DNA of 64,000 bases from Raphanus sativus (GCF_000801105.2 NC_079514.1:26080293-26144292); one strand, 5' to 3'. Numbered from the stretch's first letter, positions 1 to 11,884 are shown. A program made the numbers and translations. The notes: generated by a model from the sequence alone, not told the origin.

Positions 1-600
1 TGTCTCTTCATCTATTTTCTGCATTATTTAATTGTGGTGTCATTTTTCCACTAACACAAACCAACAGCAAACATGGACACTGATATCGAGCGCAGCTCCA
101 GCAAATGGACTAGCTAGCGAAATGTCAACTTTTGTACTCCCCGGTGGGGAAGAATTGACTTGCACTGTACAACAAGTAAACAGCGCTACTACATAGACTA
201 CATTAACCAATAGTCTTTTCGCTTAAAACAAATTTAGAGTGATGCATTTTAAGTGGACAAGTATGCATTAAAGCTGCCTGAATCTTGAAAGAGTTGCAAC
301 AGAACATGATAACCTATGTGATTGCACCAAAGCTGCCCACTGTAATGATTGTAATGAAGTAAGGAGTGCTAAGCTTTTGTTTTCTTAGGAACTGCAGCAA
401 GAAAGTGCCGTAATTCCTGCAAAAATAAGAAAACTAGATATAGTATTGTTGATAAGAATAAGAAACAAACATATCCCACATTACTGTTGAAAGTATATAT
501 AAGCTGTACTTACATGAAACAAAAGAATTCCCACGGCACTGTTTAATCGTAATTTGGCAAGTACTGAAGGTATGCTTGATTGTAGGTTATTTGAAAGACG
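1..600. other. AT-rich stretch without a recognised gene
   Basis: No open frame with recognisable homology, no terminal repeats and no RNA gene were seen on either strand. It is ordinary AT-rich plant intergenic sequence, probably the continuation of the repeat that starts near 600. Confidence 0.4.
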
Positions 601-1850
601 TCTGATCTCACTCAAATTACCCTAACGAATAAATTACTCTCTCAAATAAGAAGATCAGTTATAATACTTAAGGATCAAATCTACAAAGAGTTAGGGCATA
701 CAATAAATCCTAATTAGCAGTAATTATGCTAGGTCGAATATGATTAACTGAAACAAACAGTGATGAACAAGTAATTATTCGGTTGATTGGATTGGGGTTT
801 AGACAATAATAATAAAGAGTTAAGCCTAGGGTTTCTGTTCAGGTAATCCGGATTATAGAGATACATATACTAAGCATGCATTCAAGATATATGAGAACTC
901 AACAAAGGAAATAGTCGATCAACATCCGTTTGTTTAGACTATCTGTTGTCTAGATCTACATCCGTTTGTTTAGACTATCTGTTGTCTAGATCTTCAGACC
1001 TCAACTTTCGTTTGTTGATCTGAAGAAAGTGGCGATCGATGATTATATAGGAATATCGATCGATATACCTCTCGAGCCGTCAATCGATTAACATATATGA
1101 TTATCGATCGATGGTCTTCTCGCAAGCTTTAACGATCAGGTTGAATTTGTTCACTAGACTCCCTAGATCAACTTCTGTTTGTTTCTATCAATCCTAACTT
1201 AAAGTATCTATTCTGGTAGAAGACCAAGCCGTCGTTTGCACCTAACTATCCTATTATCATGGTTCTAGTTAGCTACTCTAGAACACAATTTTCATGATGA
1301 ACATCTCTAGCAACTTAGCAATTCTATAGTTTGGGCTAATCTTTCATAACCTATTTGAACCATAAACCTAACAAGGTGGATTACTTAAACATAGCTAAGC
1401 AAAACATCAAAACGAATAAATAAAACTGCATTGATAATATAAAATAGAAATATGGAGTTTCAAGACATCTGAAGGAGTCTGCTCTTCTCTCCAACTCTAC
1501 TAAAAACGTAAAACCTTTTCTGTGAAAATAAGAAGTACGAAAGCGTGTGTTGTCTAATACAATGGCAGAGCACTTAAATATTATGTTAAAATTTGTCAGG
1601 GGTATTCTTGTAATTTGGTGGAGTCTTGGGTTTCAAGTTGGTTGTGACCAAACTGGGTTTGTGAGAGAGTTCGCCGTCGATCGATGGCATGATGTGTGCA
1701 TCGATCGATTGTAATCTTTCAATGTCGACCTACATGTGTTGGTCGATGGTGAAATCTCTAAAATACTCTGAAATACTCCAAAATCACCATCTTACTCATG
1801 AACCTGTAAACATACTAGATAGACTCAAAAACATAATAATTGTATATTGA
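600..1850. repeat. Noncoding LTR/UTR-like repeat, copy A
   Basis: A gene-free stretch in the style of the long untranslated regions or LTRs of plant Gypsy elements. It carries several copies of the palindromic word ATCGATCGAT (near 1030, 1050, 1100, 1676 and 1699). Its right end (about 1765-1850), with phrases such as CTCCAAAATCACC, resembles the right end of the next stretch (about 2985-3050), so the two look like diverged relatives in the same orientation. The family assignment is inference; no matching termini were found. Confidence 0.3.
922..993. repeat. 36-bp perfect tandem duplication
   Basis: Bases 922-957 are repeated exactly at 958-993; the unit begins ACATCCGTTTG and ends CTAGATCT. 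Identity of both copies indicates a recent slippage or unequal-exchange event inside repeat copy A. Confidence 0.9.
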
Positions 1851-3060
1851 TGTTAGGAGTTTTGAGGCTCCTAAGTCAAATGATAGTATAGTGGAAGTTG
1901 TTGTCGAACCAGATCTGAGGGATTTAAAATCAGAGAGAATGCAAGTATTTGCCTAATCTAAGTGCAACCAGTGATTTGATGAATTCTAAACTAATGATTA
2001 AAGCTAATGCAAAACAGTAAAATGATACTCTTAAGCTATTGGAAAGGAGAACTCATGGGTATAGGGATTTAGACCTTGGGTGATCAGGTTTCGATCTAAG
2101 GAATTCAAATGATAAATCAAACTATCAACCTTAAGCCTAGACACAATTCTAAGCAAGCTCTATGTCTAGATAAATGCTCATTTGCTAACATATCTCAAAC
2201 ATCAAATGTCTTTGGTTGAATAACATGCAAGCAATCATTACTAACAAGTCTATTAGCTATCTTAGCATCTTTAACAACAAATGTCTTTGGCAAAGTACAC
2301 TAAAAGCCTAGGAGAGTTGACTCAGGCATTTCATCAAACACCTGTCGGGTGAGAAATGCCTAGAGATCACCCTTTGAGTGGCCTACTCAAATGATGCATT
2401 AAGATCACTCTACTAGCAAGGAACAAGTATGATTTATACCTAAAACATCCTAGAACTAGCCTAATCACCCTTAATCATCCTAACCCATGAATCCAAAAGG
2501 TGATTACTCACTAATCTCCATGATTCCTCTTAAACCCATGATGGATTTCAGATTAATCATGTAGAGAAATAGATGAGAGATCACAAGAACAATAACAAAT
2601 CAAGCCAAAAAGAAATGTTTTTTTTGAGAGAGTTTGTGTTCTTCAGTAGATAAAAGATAATCTGCCTCCAATGGCTTACAAAACATACTTAAACTTAGGT
2701 TTTTCCATTCTAAAACGTAGAGGGGCAAAATGATAAAATGTCACTCAGCAGACACGCAGCAGCCTGGATGAAGCGCCACAAGGCCGCTGGGGCACGCAGG
2801 CTGCTGGGAGCTTCAGTTCTGTGGCGCGGGCAGGGCGACCGCTGGACCAGGCCGAGTGAGCTTGCGTATTTTCTCCAGCTTTTTGTCGATGCACAGCGGC
2901 ATGGAGGACGGGGACACGAGACCGCTGGGGCGCGAGACCGCTGGGACACTTAGCCGTGGTGAGATTCTCGAACATAAATCATCTTCTTTTGCTCCAAAAT
3001 CATCTTTAATGTCTCCAAAATCACCAACTAGCATCTCCAATACCTGATAAGGACAAATGC
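1850..3060. repeat. Noncoding LTR/UTR-like repeat, copy B, with GC-rich core
   Basis: Gene-free and parallel in layout to copy A. A GC-rich island at about 2745-2960 with repeated GACCGCTGGG-type words stands where copy A has its CGATCGAT words. Short frames on both strands of the island look like compositional artefacts because none has domain similarity and they overlap each other. It lies downstream (in minus orientation) of a Gypsy gag scrap at 3168-3563, which fits a Gypsy-derived noncoding region, but that link is inference. Confidence 0.3.
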
Positions 3061-3167
3061 AATGCAAATGCATCCTATATGCATACTATATGGATTCTAA
3101 TGATAAAAAAGAAGATAAAACAAAGATCAAAATGATGCAAATACACAAGATATCATATATAAAATCA

Positions 3168-3563
3168 TTATACCATGGTTGAAAACATGTAAATTCCATT
3201 GTATATCAACATCTTAATAAAGATCAAATAACCCATTACAAGAAGAGGCCATAAGACTTTATAGAGAGCATATTTTGAAGTTGCCGGTTTGGATATGCAT
3301 GGAACATCCCTTGCAACCATATTGGAGAGGATGGTTTTTAACCTGCCATTGAAAGAGCCGAGCGACTCCTCCTTCTTTTTGGACATTGTCCACATGTCGG
3401 TGTCAGAAGCTCCTTTCGCTATAAACATAGAGCAGTGTTTCATGAATACAGTTGATAGCTGATTAAAACTGTTGATTATATTCGAGGACTCCATTGGGTA
3501 ATCCAATTGAGATCTCCTCTTGCCATATTTTCGATGAATATTTTGCAATAGCCGGTGACTCAT
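3168..3563 (-). pseudogene. Gypsy-type gag fragment
   Basis: A 131-residue frame whose middle (about residues 55-90, with KKKEESLGSFNGRLKTIL) resembles the retrotransposon gag core of plant Ty3/Gypsy elements. There a segment like ESL..F..RF follows a region of short helices. Flanking residues are low quality, no protease or reverse transcriptase follows within 3 kb on the same strand, and the C-terminal third is hydrophobic read-through. It is therefore a broken relic. Alternative: chance frame. The motif match is modest. Confidence 0.5.
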
Positions 3564-4325
3564 TATCCATCCTTGAATCGAATTTGTGCCATCACAAGAT
3601 AGAAAACACTCATGTAAGCATGGAACTCTATTTTCCGTTATATGATGGAATCTTAAACTTTATATTTGGGATGGGAGTGCTAGTGATGTGATATGTGAAT
3701 AGGGTCTTTTGCGTTTTTCAATGACTTTTTCTACTTCTTGCGACGTCATGATGACCTGAACGTTGAACCAAAACAGAAAGAACAGATCATAAATTTTCAA
3801 ATATGTTGGATATAATAAGGCGTCCAAGTCGCCGAATAGTGCTGATGGTATCTAGGTTGTTTGAACCAGAACGGGTGTATTTCCACCAGGACCGACCTGC
3901 TGCATTCTGGCCTGTTGGATTAGTGGAGTTCCTTCCAGGTTAAATTGCTGCACTTCATATTGGGGAATGTGTGTTTGAGTTATTCAATGCTCCTGCAATA
4001 TCAAATGCGTTTGCGCTAGTCATTGTGGTGTGTGTTTCACGTTGGAATCGTCAGATGGTGCTACGTGTTGAATCTTCCTCTTCTTCAAGTGCCAAATGAT
4101 AGGATTAAAGTTGATGATAACGTGTCTAAAAGTAATCTACGAAAAGAATGTTTACTAAAGATCTTGAATAGAAAATAAATATACTATTTATATTTTGAAA
4201 TGATACAATTGTGGTGACCCAAAAGGTATCATGAGAATAAAAGAGTATTTAAAATCTTGATATGTGTTTTTTTTAATTTAAACCATCTTTTAATTTTTAT
4301 TAAATTTATTTTATTAAGACTAATA
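3564..4325. other. Unassigned spacer
   Basis: No gene or element end was recognised. Part of it (about 3700-4110) may be more of the decayed Gypsy relic on its left, but nothing coding can be supported. Confidence 0.3.
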
Positions 4326-4565
4326 AGATATGTAATCTTTTTTTTTTTAGAACAATAAGTAAACTAAGAATTCCCTATCAGATCAGCAAGTCAAGCTGGT
4401 GGGGAAGAGTTGACATAAACCATAGCTGAAGAAGAACTTCTCGCATCCCGTGCAAGCTTGTCCGCCATAGTGTTTTGTGCCCTTGGAATATGTACGATCG
4501 AGAACGTATGGAAGAAAGTCTTACTTTGGTGAAATTCTTCCAAATGTGTAGATATAGAATCTTTT
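4326..4565 (-). mobile_element. 5'-truncated LINE tail with likely target-site duplication
   Basis: A short non-LTR retrotransposon 3' end on the minus strand. A poly-T run at 4338-4348 is its poly(A) tail read from the other strand. AGATATGTAATCTTTT at 4326-4341 and AGATATAGAATCTTTT at 4550-4565 match at 14 of 16 positions and are the proposed target duplication. The insert is then only about 210 bp, so the element was severely truncated at its 5' end, as LINEs often are. Confidence 0.6.
4391..4565 (-). pseudogene. LINE RNase H C-terminal fragment
   Basis: Reading leftwards from 4565 the frame gives an RNase H tail containing HIPRAQNTMADKLARDAR, then AMVYVNSSPPA and a TGA at 4391-4393. The phrase with an aspartate in A-D-x-L-A-R holds the last catalytic Asp of the plant LINE-encoded RNase H. 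Only this C-terminal ~55 residues survive; the reverse transcriptase and the rest of RNase H are missing, so it is non-functional. The frame has no internal stop. Confidence 0.75.
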
Positions 4566-5798
4566 AACTACTTTAATCATAATATCTTTTGATATCTTTT
4601 TATTTTAAATATAAATATATATATTTTTAAAATTCTAACAAATCTTAAAAAAATTAAAAAGATCTTAATTTTCAAACATTATATGTAAATATTTTCAGTA
4701 ATTTCGAAATTAGTTATAAATATTATTATACATTAACATATTTTATAAAGTTACAAAATATAAATTTCATCCTATTTTATCTATTGTATAATCATAATCA
4801 ATCATTGTAAGAGAAAATTATTATATCAAGGTAAATATGATAAATTATATTAAATTGTTAAACTTTTATATTTTATTTTCTTAATTATTTATGTTCAAAA
4901 TATAATATGTTGGTAAAACGGGTTAACATTAGCAAACTATATAATGCATATATACAAATTAACATGTATCTCATTAAATCTAATAATATAAAATATTTTA
5001 ATCATTATATCTTTTCATTTGAAATATAAATATTTATTTTAACAAATCTGTTGAAAAATATTTTTAAATTATGTTAATTTTCAAAAAGTTTTAGCAATGA
5101 ACTATTATTATACATTAATATATATATATATATATTTAGTTATCATTTATAATGAAAAAAAAAAATTATCTTAGTTTTTTCTATTTTATAATAATAATTC
5201 ATGTTAAAATCAAATTATTATATTAAACTAAATATGATAAAGTTATATTATGTCGATAAATTTATAAATTTTATTTTCATAAATATATATTTATGCTAAA
5301 AATATAATATGATAACATAACGACTAAACATTCAAAAACTATATAATACATGTATAAAAATTGATATATCTTTTTAGAATTTTGTTTATATAATAATATA
5401 GTATCTAAAATTAATAAACGTAAAAAAATATTGCTAATAGGAAATTCAGTTTTGAAGGTCGGCAGGTCAAAATAAGCATAAATTTAATACAAAACAATTT
5501 TGAATATATTTTTAATGCGTATATTAAGGTTTTCTATAAATAAATGCAAATACAATAAAATAAGTATACAATAAGAAGCGACAAGTACATGTGACCAAAA
5601 AAAAGTACATGCGACAATTTTAAACAATTGATTAATTATAACATGTAAACTATAAAACTATTTTATTTGAAATAGTTATATAAAACATTTAGATATATGA
5701 TTATGTTAAAAATGTATACCACTAAAAGTATAAAATAAATATATATTTATATAAAACTAAAAATAAACACCCGCCCGGTTGCGCGAGTCATAATCTTG
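4566..5798. other. Very AT-rich spacer ending in a Helitron-like 3' hairpin
   Basis: About 1.2 kb of AT-rich DNA without frames. At 5769-5798 a GC-rich imperfect hairpin (CCCGCCCGGTTGCGCGAGTC) is followed by ATAATCTTGG. Brassicaceae Helitrons end in such a hairpin about ten bases before CTAG; here the end reads CTTG, so this may be a decayed Helitron 3' terminus. No matching 5' TC end was identified. Confidence 0.35.
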
Positions 5799-6629
5799 GT
5801 AAATGTTTAATATCCAAGACATGGGATCCCTTCTCCTTTCTCATGTTTTAAAACTACAAGAAAATAGTCATATTGCAATACTAATATATTGTTGCAATAT
5901 GCTCATATATTGTTGCAAATATGAAATTACAATAAAATTGTGACAAATTTTAACTTTTTGCTGTATGAGAATGTTGCAAATTCAAATTTGTTCCATATAC
6001 GTAGCAAAATTAGCAACAAATTTTTATTGCAATTTTGATGTATATTTACGACGTATTTTGTGACCATAAATGGTGGCAAGTCATTGCTACGTAAAATATA
6101 TTGCAGACAACATTGCAAATTTGCACATCCTTTTTTGAAATTTAGTAATATTAATGCAAAAATGTTTTTTATACAATTGCAATGTATGGTTGCAATTTAA
6201 AATTGTTACAAAATTTTTTATATAAAAGATACATCAAATGTTGTTGCAAATTTTTCTATAATTACTTTTAAATAATACATTTGGTGCAAATATTTTTTGA
6301 CGGTGAATACTATATGGTTAACAATTAATATTTAATATCCTACCAAAAAAAAAACAATTAATATTTAATAAAATTAGTAGATATTAACTTTGTTGCATAG
6401 ATTAATTGTTTTAGCATTATGTTATAAGCAAAAATTAGATGTTTTATTTATTTTTACGTTATATATATTTTACAATAAACAATAGTCAAACGACCAATTT
6501 TATTAAATAACTAAAATATTAGAAACAAAATTAACAATGCATTAATAGAGAAAAACCAACAATAATTTAAAACTAGAAAAAAACATAATAAAACCTTAGA
6601 AAAAAATAACAAAAGCAGCCAATTTAAAC

Positions 6630-7380
6630 TTGATTGTTGACACCCCTGAATAGAACAGCTGGACAAAGGATTGAAATCATCTTCTCCAAGCCTTCAAGTT
6701 TGCTCAGCCTTTCTTTGATTTCTTCATTTTCTTCAGAAATGTCTTGTACCTTTTTCTTGAACTCATCATTTTCTAAGTGGCTTTCAATGGTAACTGGCAT
6801 TTTACCATTGAGTGAAACTTCACTAAGAAGAGCTCATATACCAAACACACGACCTTGTGTGGAATCAACCAACTGTAGAATATAATATATGTAAAACGAA
6901 AAAAAATCTATGAAGAAATCTAGAAAAATAAAAAGATTTTTAAAAATATTGTATTACCTTCAAATACATTTCATTCTTTTTCTCAGAAGTTAGCTCTTTC
7001 AGTGATTAGGGATATCATCTTCAAGCATATGATCAGCTACATGTTTTCAAATCCTTCACTAAATACCCTTGTCCTTGAATCCACAAATGACCCGTCTGAT
7101 TTCTTGTGTGTCTCACAAAGAACATCAATGTAAGATGCATCTCCATTCTTTTCTTTATACAAAAGAGAAATGTTAGAAAATAACATTTAGTACATATGAA
7201 AACAAGTGTCTTACCAATATATCTGCAACCCTAGCATATGAACGTGGGCCAGATCGGTGTTTATGAGTTCCCAGCCCGTTTCGATCTGACATTTGACTCT
7301 TAGAAGCTTTTTTACCTTTTTCCTTAATTAGCTTTATATGTTCCCCAGTAGGCAACCAAGTCTTTGTAGTAGTCATCAAG
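6630..7380 (-). pseudogene. Plant CACTA (Ptta/En/Spm-type) transposase remnant
   Basis: Three separated minus-strand pieces follow the order of the Ptta/En/Spm transposase. The first (7200-7380) holds SQMSDRNGLGTHKHRSGPRSYARV, which fits the basic 'H..GS..F' region. The second (about 7035-7150) reads GDASYIDVLCETHKKSDGSF, fitting the 'H.KKDGS.V' signature. The third (6630-6790) is a C-terminal coiled coil, SHLENDEFKKKVQDISEENE onward, ending with a stop near 6630. The pieces are split by stops and AT-rich stretches that may be introns. No intact product is likely. Confidence 0.55.
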
Positions 7381-7541
7381 GATCCAATATGGCTGATTAC
7401 CTCTTTCTTTTACTCGTTCAATCATATCATTCAGTTTAGTTGCAGTAGGAAACCATGTCTTTGTAGTAGTCATCAAGGATCCAATATGGCTGCTTACCTC
7501 TTTCTTTTACTCCGCTAATCATATCGATCAGTTTTGTTGCA
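7347..7541. repeat. 97-bp tandem duplication in CACTA-like element
   Basis: Bases 7347-7443 recur at 7444-7541 with about ten differences; both contain CATCAAGGATCCAATATGGC. The duplication lies across coding remnants of the transposase and adds to its disruption. Confidence 0.8.
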
Positions 7542-8476
7542 GCACATTTTCAAAACACCTTTTGCAGCTCGGATACAATCAAGTGATTCCTAAAAAATTT
7601 GCTCTGAAATTATATTTTTAAAAAAGTAAGAGTATACATAAAACTTAAGCGAAATGACATAAGTATTTCTATTCTATCAGTTTCGTCGAAGCTTTGCTGT
7701 TCATGACTGAAAGAGTGGTTATTTATAGTCATAGCTTCAGACGGTTACTCTAGGGAATCGATGAGGGCGATACAATGCTGTGGAGCGGATGAGATGAATA
7801 AATACGCACAAAATCGGCCCCAAGCAAGAATCAATGAACTGTTTCAAAGAGGAGAACGGAAAGGCCATAGAAGATCAGGAAAGCTTCAACTTGATTCGAT
7901 TGGGAAACGGGGAGATGCGATGGGAAGCCACAGAGAAACCAATGCTCTCTCTGGGCCTGGTTTTAATAATTAGAAGCTCATACGACTATAAGAAACCCAA
8001 ACAAAAGTGAAACCAGCCTATTTACAAAACGAATCGTTTAAATAGTTTTGGGACACGTGTCTACTTTTTCCCCTATGGAGATAGACAAGTCTACTTTATA
8101 TATTAAGATGTTTAAATATACAATATAAATTTTCTATTTAATATACGAAAAACTATTATTATTTTCTATAAAAAATATCTTTTCGATAGAAACATATAAT
8201 AAAAATATAATCACTGTCACATTTTTGCACATATTTATTTATATTTTTTGCACATTAGCAATGATTCAAAATTTTGAACGTTTCTTGAAAAATTCGCAAG
8301 ATATTTATTTATGTTGCAAAAGTTGCAATTTAGTAACGAAAATATGCAATGTATGTTATAATTGTTATTTTTCAATAAACTTGTAATGAAACTGTAACGG
8401 ATATTCATTATTTCAAAGTATGAATGAAAATGGACGTTGCAATTTTCATGTTGCAATAGAGCTATTTTCTTGTAGT

Positions 8477-9038
8477 TTTTTTTTTTTCATTTATAGATGC
8501 TGAGGGGGGAATCATAACGGCCGACGTGATCTCTGGCGAATATCAAATGTCTTTTGTATTGCCTTTATTGCCCCGATCTCTTTTATGTTTTAGTTTGATC
8601 AAGAAATCTCGGCATGGGTTAGCCTCTTACTTCGGGATGGGTCTTTGACCTTCACGGGCATATTTCTTTCTTCCAGAGTTTTGTCATACTGGACTGGGTT
8701 CTTAAATCGGATTTTTAGTGGAATGAAACTCATCTCCAACGGTTAAAGCATAAGCTCACGAAGATAAACATATTTGACCCCAAAAATGAGAGGATATCTC
8801 CCGCGTCAAGAGCGGTGGAGAACATTCAAACATTATTAAATTGTGTTTTCATTTCTGTCACTTATGTTTACTTTCTTAGAAGTTTTTCTTTTAAATCTAA
8901 AAATCCAAATTAGTTTGGTATAGATTATGTAGTGTACATGAGTTTAGCTTTAACATGGTAGGAACTCTAAAAACTAACATATATAAATAGATGACTGTTG
9001 AAATGTACAGTATATATGCCTCTATAGGTAAACAATTC
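8477..9038. other. Spacer between CACTA-like element and kinase pseudogene
   Basis: No gene, terminal repeat or RNA was recognised. It should be the 3' flank of the minus-strand kinase pseudogene. Confidence 0.35.
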
Positions 9039-9222
9039 TCACGATTTATATGTTTTTATTTCAATGTTTTGACTTGTATTTTCCTCATCAGGATGTAGAT
9101 CCGATGTGGGAAAGCTATTAGATCCATATTGTAGATGTGGATCACTCATGATATCCTGCATAGGGAAAATATAGCTTACTAACAAAGGAACGATTAAAAT
9201 CTGTAAAAAAACCTTAATGGAC

Positions 9223-10436
9223 TCATACATATAGTGAAGTCGTGGTACCTGGACGTTGGATGTGGCAGTTGTTCCGTCTTGTAGTAGTATTTGGTGAAGG
9301 TCGATGGCTTCTGCCAAAGTTAACTGATGGCATGATTTCTTCAGCTAAAGCTCTCAGTCTGTTAAGCTCAGGTAAAACAATGTTACCTAAGTCAGGCCTG
9401 TCCTTGCGTCGTAATTCTGCACACTTTAGAGCAAGTTTGGCTGCAACCAAGGCCTCTTTGACTGGCCAGTCTGGCACAACAGGGTCTAACATCTCGGCGA
9501 AATTTCCGTTTTTTATTGCTCTATCGACATGATGTGTCAAACCCATTGGTGGCTTAGCTGTAAGTAATTGCAAAAGCATAATCCCGAATGAATAAATGTC
9601 TGATTTAGTCCCCATCATGACGGTCTGCTGGTATTCTGGATCAATGTAACAGAATGTTCCGGCTGTTGACGTCATTCTAAATTGTGTTACAGTGTCAGAA
9701 ACTGATGAAGGGACTATCCTGGCAAAGCCAACATCAGAAATCTTGCTGACGAAATGCTGGTCAAGTAAAATGTTTCCCGGTTTAAGGTCACGGTGAACCA
9801 AAGCTTCCGGTTTCATCTGGTGGAGGAAATGCAGACCGATTGCGATTTCAGCTGCTATGCGAAATCTTAGCTGCCAAGAAAGAATTGGAGAGTTTCCTCG
9901 TCTGAATAGACAGTCTTCTAAGCTACCATTTGCCATGTATTCGTAGACTAAACATCCGTATTCCGGACAGGCTCCAAGTAAGAGAACCATGTGCGGATGT
10001 CTCATACATGTTAGTACTTCAATCTCTTGCTGGAACTGAGACCTTCCTTGTGCAGTGTCTGGTCTGAGAACCTTTATTGCAACTTGTGTATAATCTAGTG
10101 ATCCCTTGTAAACAGGTCCATAGACTCCTTCCCCAATCTTTCAACTGGGAGAAAAATCTTCTGTGGCCTCTTCAATCTCCTCGATTATGTATTTTCTGTA
10201 TCTTAAATCAGTTTTCACCATAGAACTCGTCGCCCTCTTCTTTTCCTCTGCGGTTTCAATATGCTTTCTCTTTTGAGCTTCAAAATCTGCTATTCTGTGA
10301 GATCTTATTGAGTTTCCATAGCTGCTCTACTCTTTTCTTTCTCACTCTCCGCCATTGCCATAACTGCTTCCTTGGCAAGTCTTACCTCTTCTAATTTCAG
10401 TTCCTTATCTGCTTTCCACTTATGTAACTCAGAAAC
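9223..10436 (-). pseudogene. Kinase-domain exon of the UspA kinase pseudogene
   Basis: Last large exon. From the acceptor at 10437-10439 it encodes a charged coiled coil (SELHKWKADKELKLEEVRLA), breaks at a frameshift/TAA around 10303-10316, resumes with HRIADFEAQKRKH, and reaches a TGA at 10141-10143 right before the glycine loop (KIGEGVYGPVYKG). The 260-residue stretch from 10005 is uninterrupted: hinge region (CLVYEYMANGSLEDCLF), catalytic loop HRDLKPGNILL, then SDVG in place of DFG, then GTFCYIDPEYQ and IYSFGIMLLQLLTAKPP. DVG for DFG is normal in this family. After RLRALAEEIMP the frame runs into probable intron or degenerate 3' sequence. Confidence 0.88.
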
Positions 10437-10483
10437 CTGATTGGAGATGAATCAGATTTTGATTATAATAAGTAGGGTACACA

Positions 10484-11855
10484 TAGGGATGTTAATGTAG
10501 GGTAAAATAACCCAGCCCAGCCCAACCCACAAATTACCAACTCAGTTTATATCTAACTCGCGAAAACCCAAAAACATTAAGGTTGGAATCTAAACCCAGA
10601 AAGTAACCCAATAGGATATAGGTTTACCTATGGGTACCCAAAATACTATTTTATTTGTTCTAAAATATCATGTAAAATATTAATAATTTTTTTTGTAAAC
10701 ATAATAAAACAATACATTTTATATACCAACATAAAGATAATTTTAATATCTACGCATATATTTTTAAATCACAATTATTATAAATCAATATTATTGTTTG
10801 GCGGGAAAATGATTCTGCGATTTAGGCGGCAAAACTATATTTTACGGTTTTGGCGGAAAAACTCAAGTTTATAGTTTTGACGGAAAGTATGATTTTGCGG
10901 TTTTGGCGGAAAAACTTGATTTTGTGGTTTTGACGGAAAATATGATTTTGCGGTTTTGGAAGGAAAACTGGATTTTGCGTTTTTGGCGGAAAAACTCAAT
11001 TTTATAGTTTTGACGGAAAACTCGATTTTGCGTTTTTGACTGGAAAAATTAATTTTGTGTTTTTGGTGGGAAAACTAGATTTTGCGTTTTTGGCAGAAAC
11101 TCGATTTTGCGATTTTGGCGGGAAAACTCAATTTTGCTTTTTGGCGGAAAACTCATTTTTGCGTTTTTGGCCGGAAAACTCGATTCTGCGGTTTTGACGG
11201 AAAATATGATTTTGTGGTTTTGGCGGAAAAACTCGATTTTACGGTTTTGGCAGGAAAATATGATTCTGCGGTTTTGGCGGGAAAACTCGATCAGGAAAAC
11301 TCGATTTTGCGGTTTTGGCGGGAAAACTCGATTTTACGGTTTTGGCAGGAAAATATGATTCTGCGGTTTTGGCGGGAAAACTCGATCGTGAAAACTCGAT
11401 TTTGCGGTTTTGGCAGGAAAACTCGATTTTGCGGTTTTGGCGGGTAAACTCGATTTTACTGTTTTGGCGGGAAAACTCGATTTTGCGGTTTTGGCGGGAA
11501 AACTTGATTTTTTGTTTTCGGCGGGAAAATATGTTTTTACTGTTTAGACAGGAAAATATGTTTTTTCGGTTTAGACAGGAACACTTGATTTTACGGTTTT
11601 GATGAAAAACTTAATTTTATGGTTTTAGAAGAAAAGTATAATTTTACAGTTTGCGGAGAAAATAAAATTTGATTAAAAAACATATAATAGGTATGTGGAT
11701 ACCCAGTTACCTTATTGTGTTTACCAAAATTAATATAAACTCTAAAATTATTAACCCATATTGAATCCATATATTTATTGAAATGGTTAAAATTCAGCAC
11801 ATTACTTATGGGTTTGGGTAAACCCATGGGTAATTTACCCATGCTAACATCCCTA
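10484..11855. mobile_element. Non-autonomous hAT-type element with 8-bp duplication
   Basis: Inverted ends: TAGGGATGTTAATGTAGGGT at 10484 and, read from the other strand, TAGGGATGTTAGCATGGGTA from 11855. The flanks are GGTACACA (10476-10483) and GGTACACG (11856-11863), an 8-bp target duplication with one difference, as expected of hAT transposons. No transposase is present; the interior is mostly a 27-bp minisatellite. It lies in the expanded intron of the minus-strand kinase gene, 29 bp from the Helitron start. Confidence 0.85.
10797..11660. repeat. 27-bp minisatellite inside the hAT-type element
   Basis: Some thirty degenerate copies of a 27-bp unit built on GGTTTTGGCGGGAAAACTCG plus ATTTTGC. 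Since 27 is divisible by three, all plus frames stay open and yield a nine-residue peptide repeat (ENSILRFWR); these are by-products of the repeat, not genes. Copies are freshest near 11270-11480 and decay outward. Unit length, lack of unique spacers and the plant context exclude a CRISPR array. Confidence 0.92.
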
Positions 11856-11884
11856 GGTACACGTATCTGACTAGAAATTTAATA

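Larger units (their letters stand above)
5853..8476. mobile_element. CACTA-like element, degraded
   Basis: The ends form inverted repeats: ACTACAAGAAAATAG at 5853 and the reverse complement of the same word ending at 8476. Crucifer CACTA elements begin CACTACAAGAAAA, so both ends look like that family with the first base or two lost or changed. Inside each end the word TTGCAA (TTGTTGCAAT, ATTGCAAC) recurs many times, as subterminal repeats do in CACTA elements. Transposase-like remnants lie on the minus strand at 6630-7380. No clear 3-bp target duplication could be fixed because the flanks are A/T runs. Confidence 0.6.

Noticed and set aside
2710..3073. Five overlapping ORFs on both strands in a GC-rich island
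   Set aside because: Mutually overlapping, without domain similarity; explained by GC-rich composition of repeat copy B.
7761..7973. 70-residue plus-strand ORF within the CACTA-like element
   Set aside because: No similarity, opposite strand to the transposase remnants; probably noncoding leader of the element.
11082..11602. Overlapping plus-strand ORFs of 83-121 residues with FWRENSILR repeats
   Set aside because: They are the 27-bp minisatellite read in three frames; a period divisible by three with no stop yields such ORFs automatically.
10797..11660. Possible CRISPR-like array
   Set aside because: Contiguous degenerate 27-bp tandem copies without unique spacers, in eukaryotic DNA inside a transposon.
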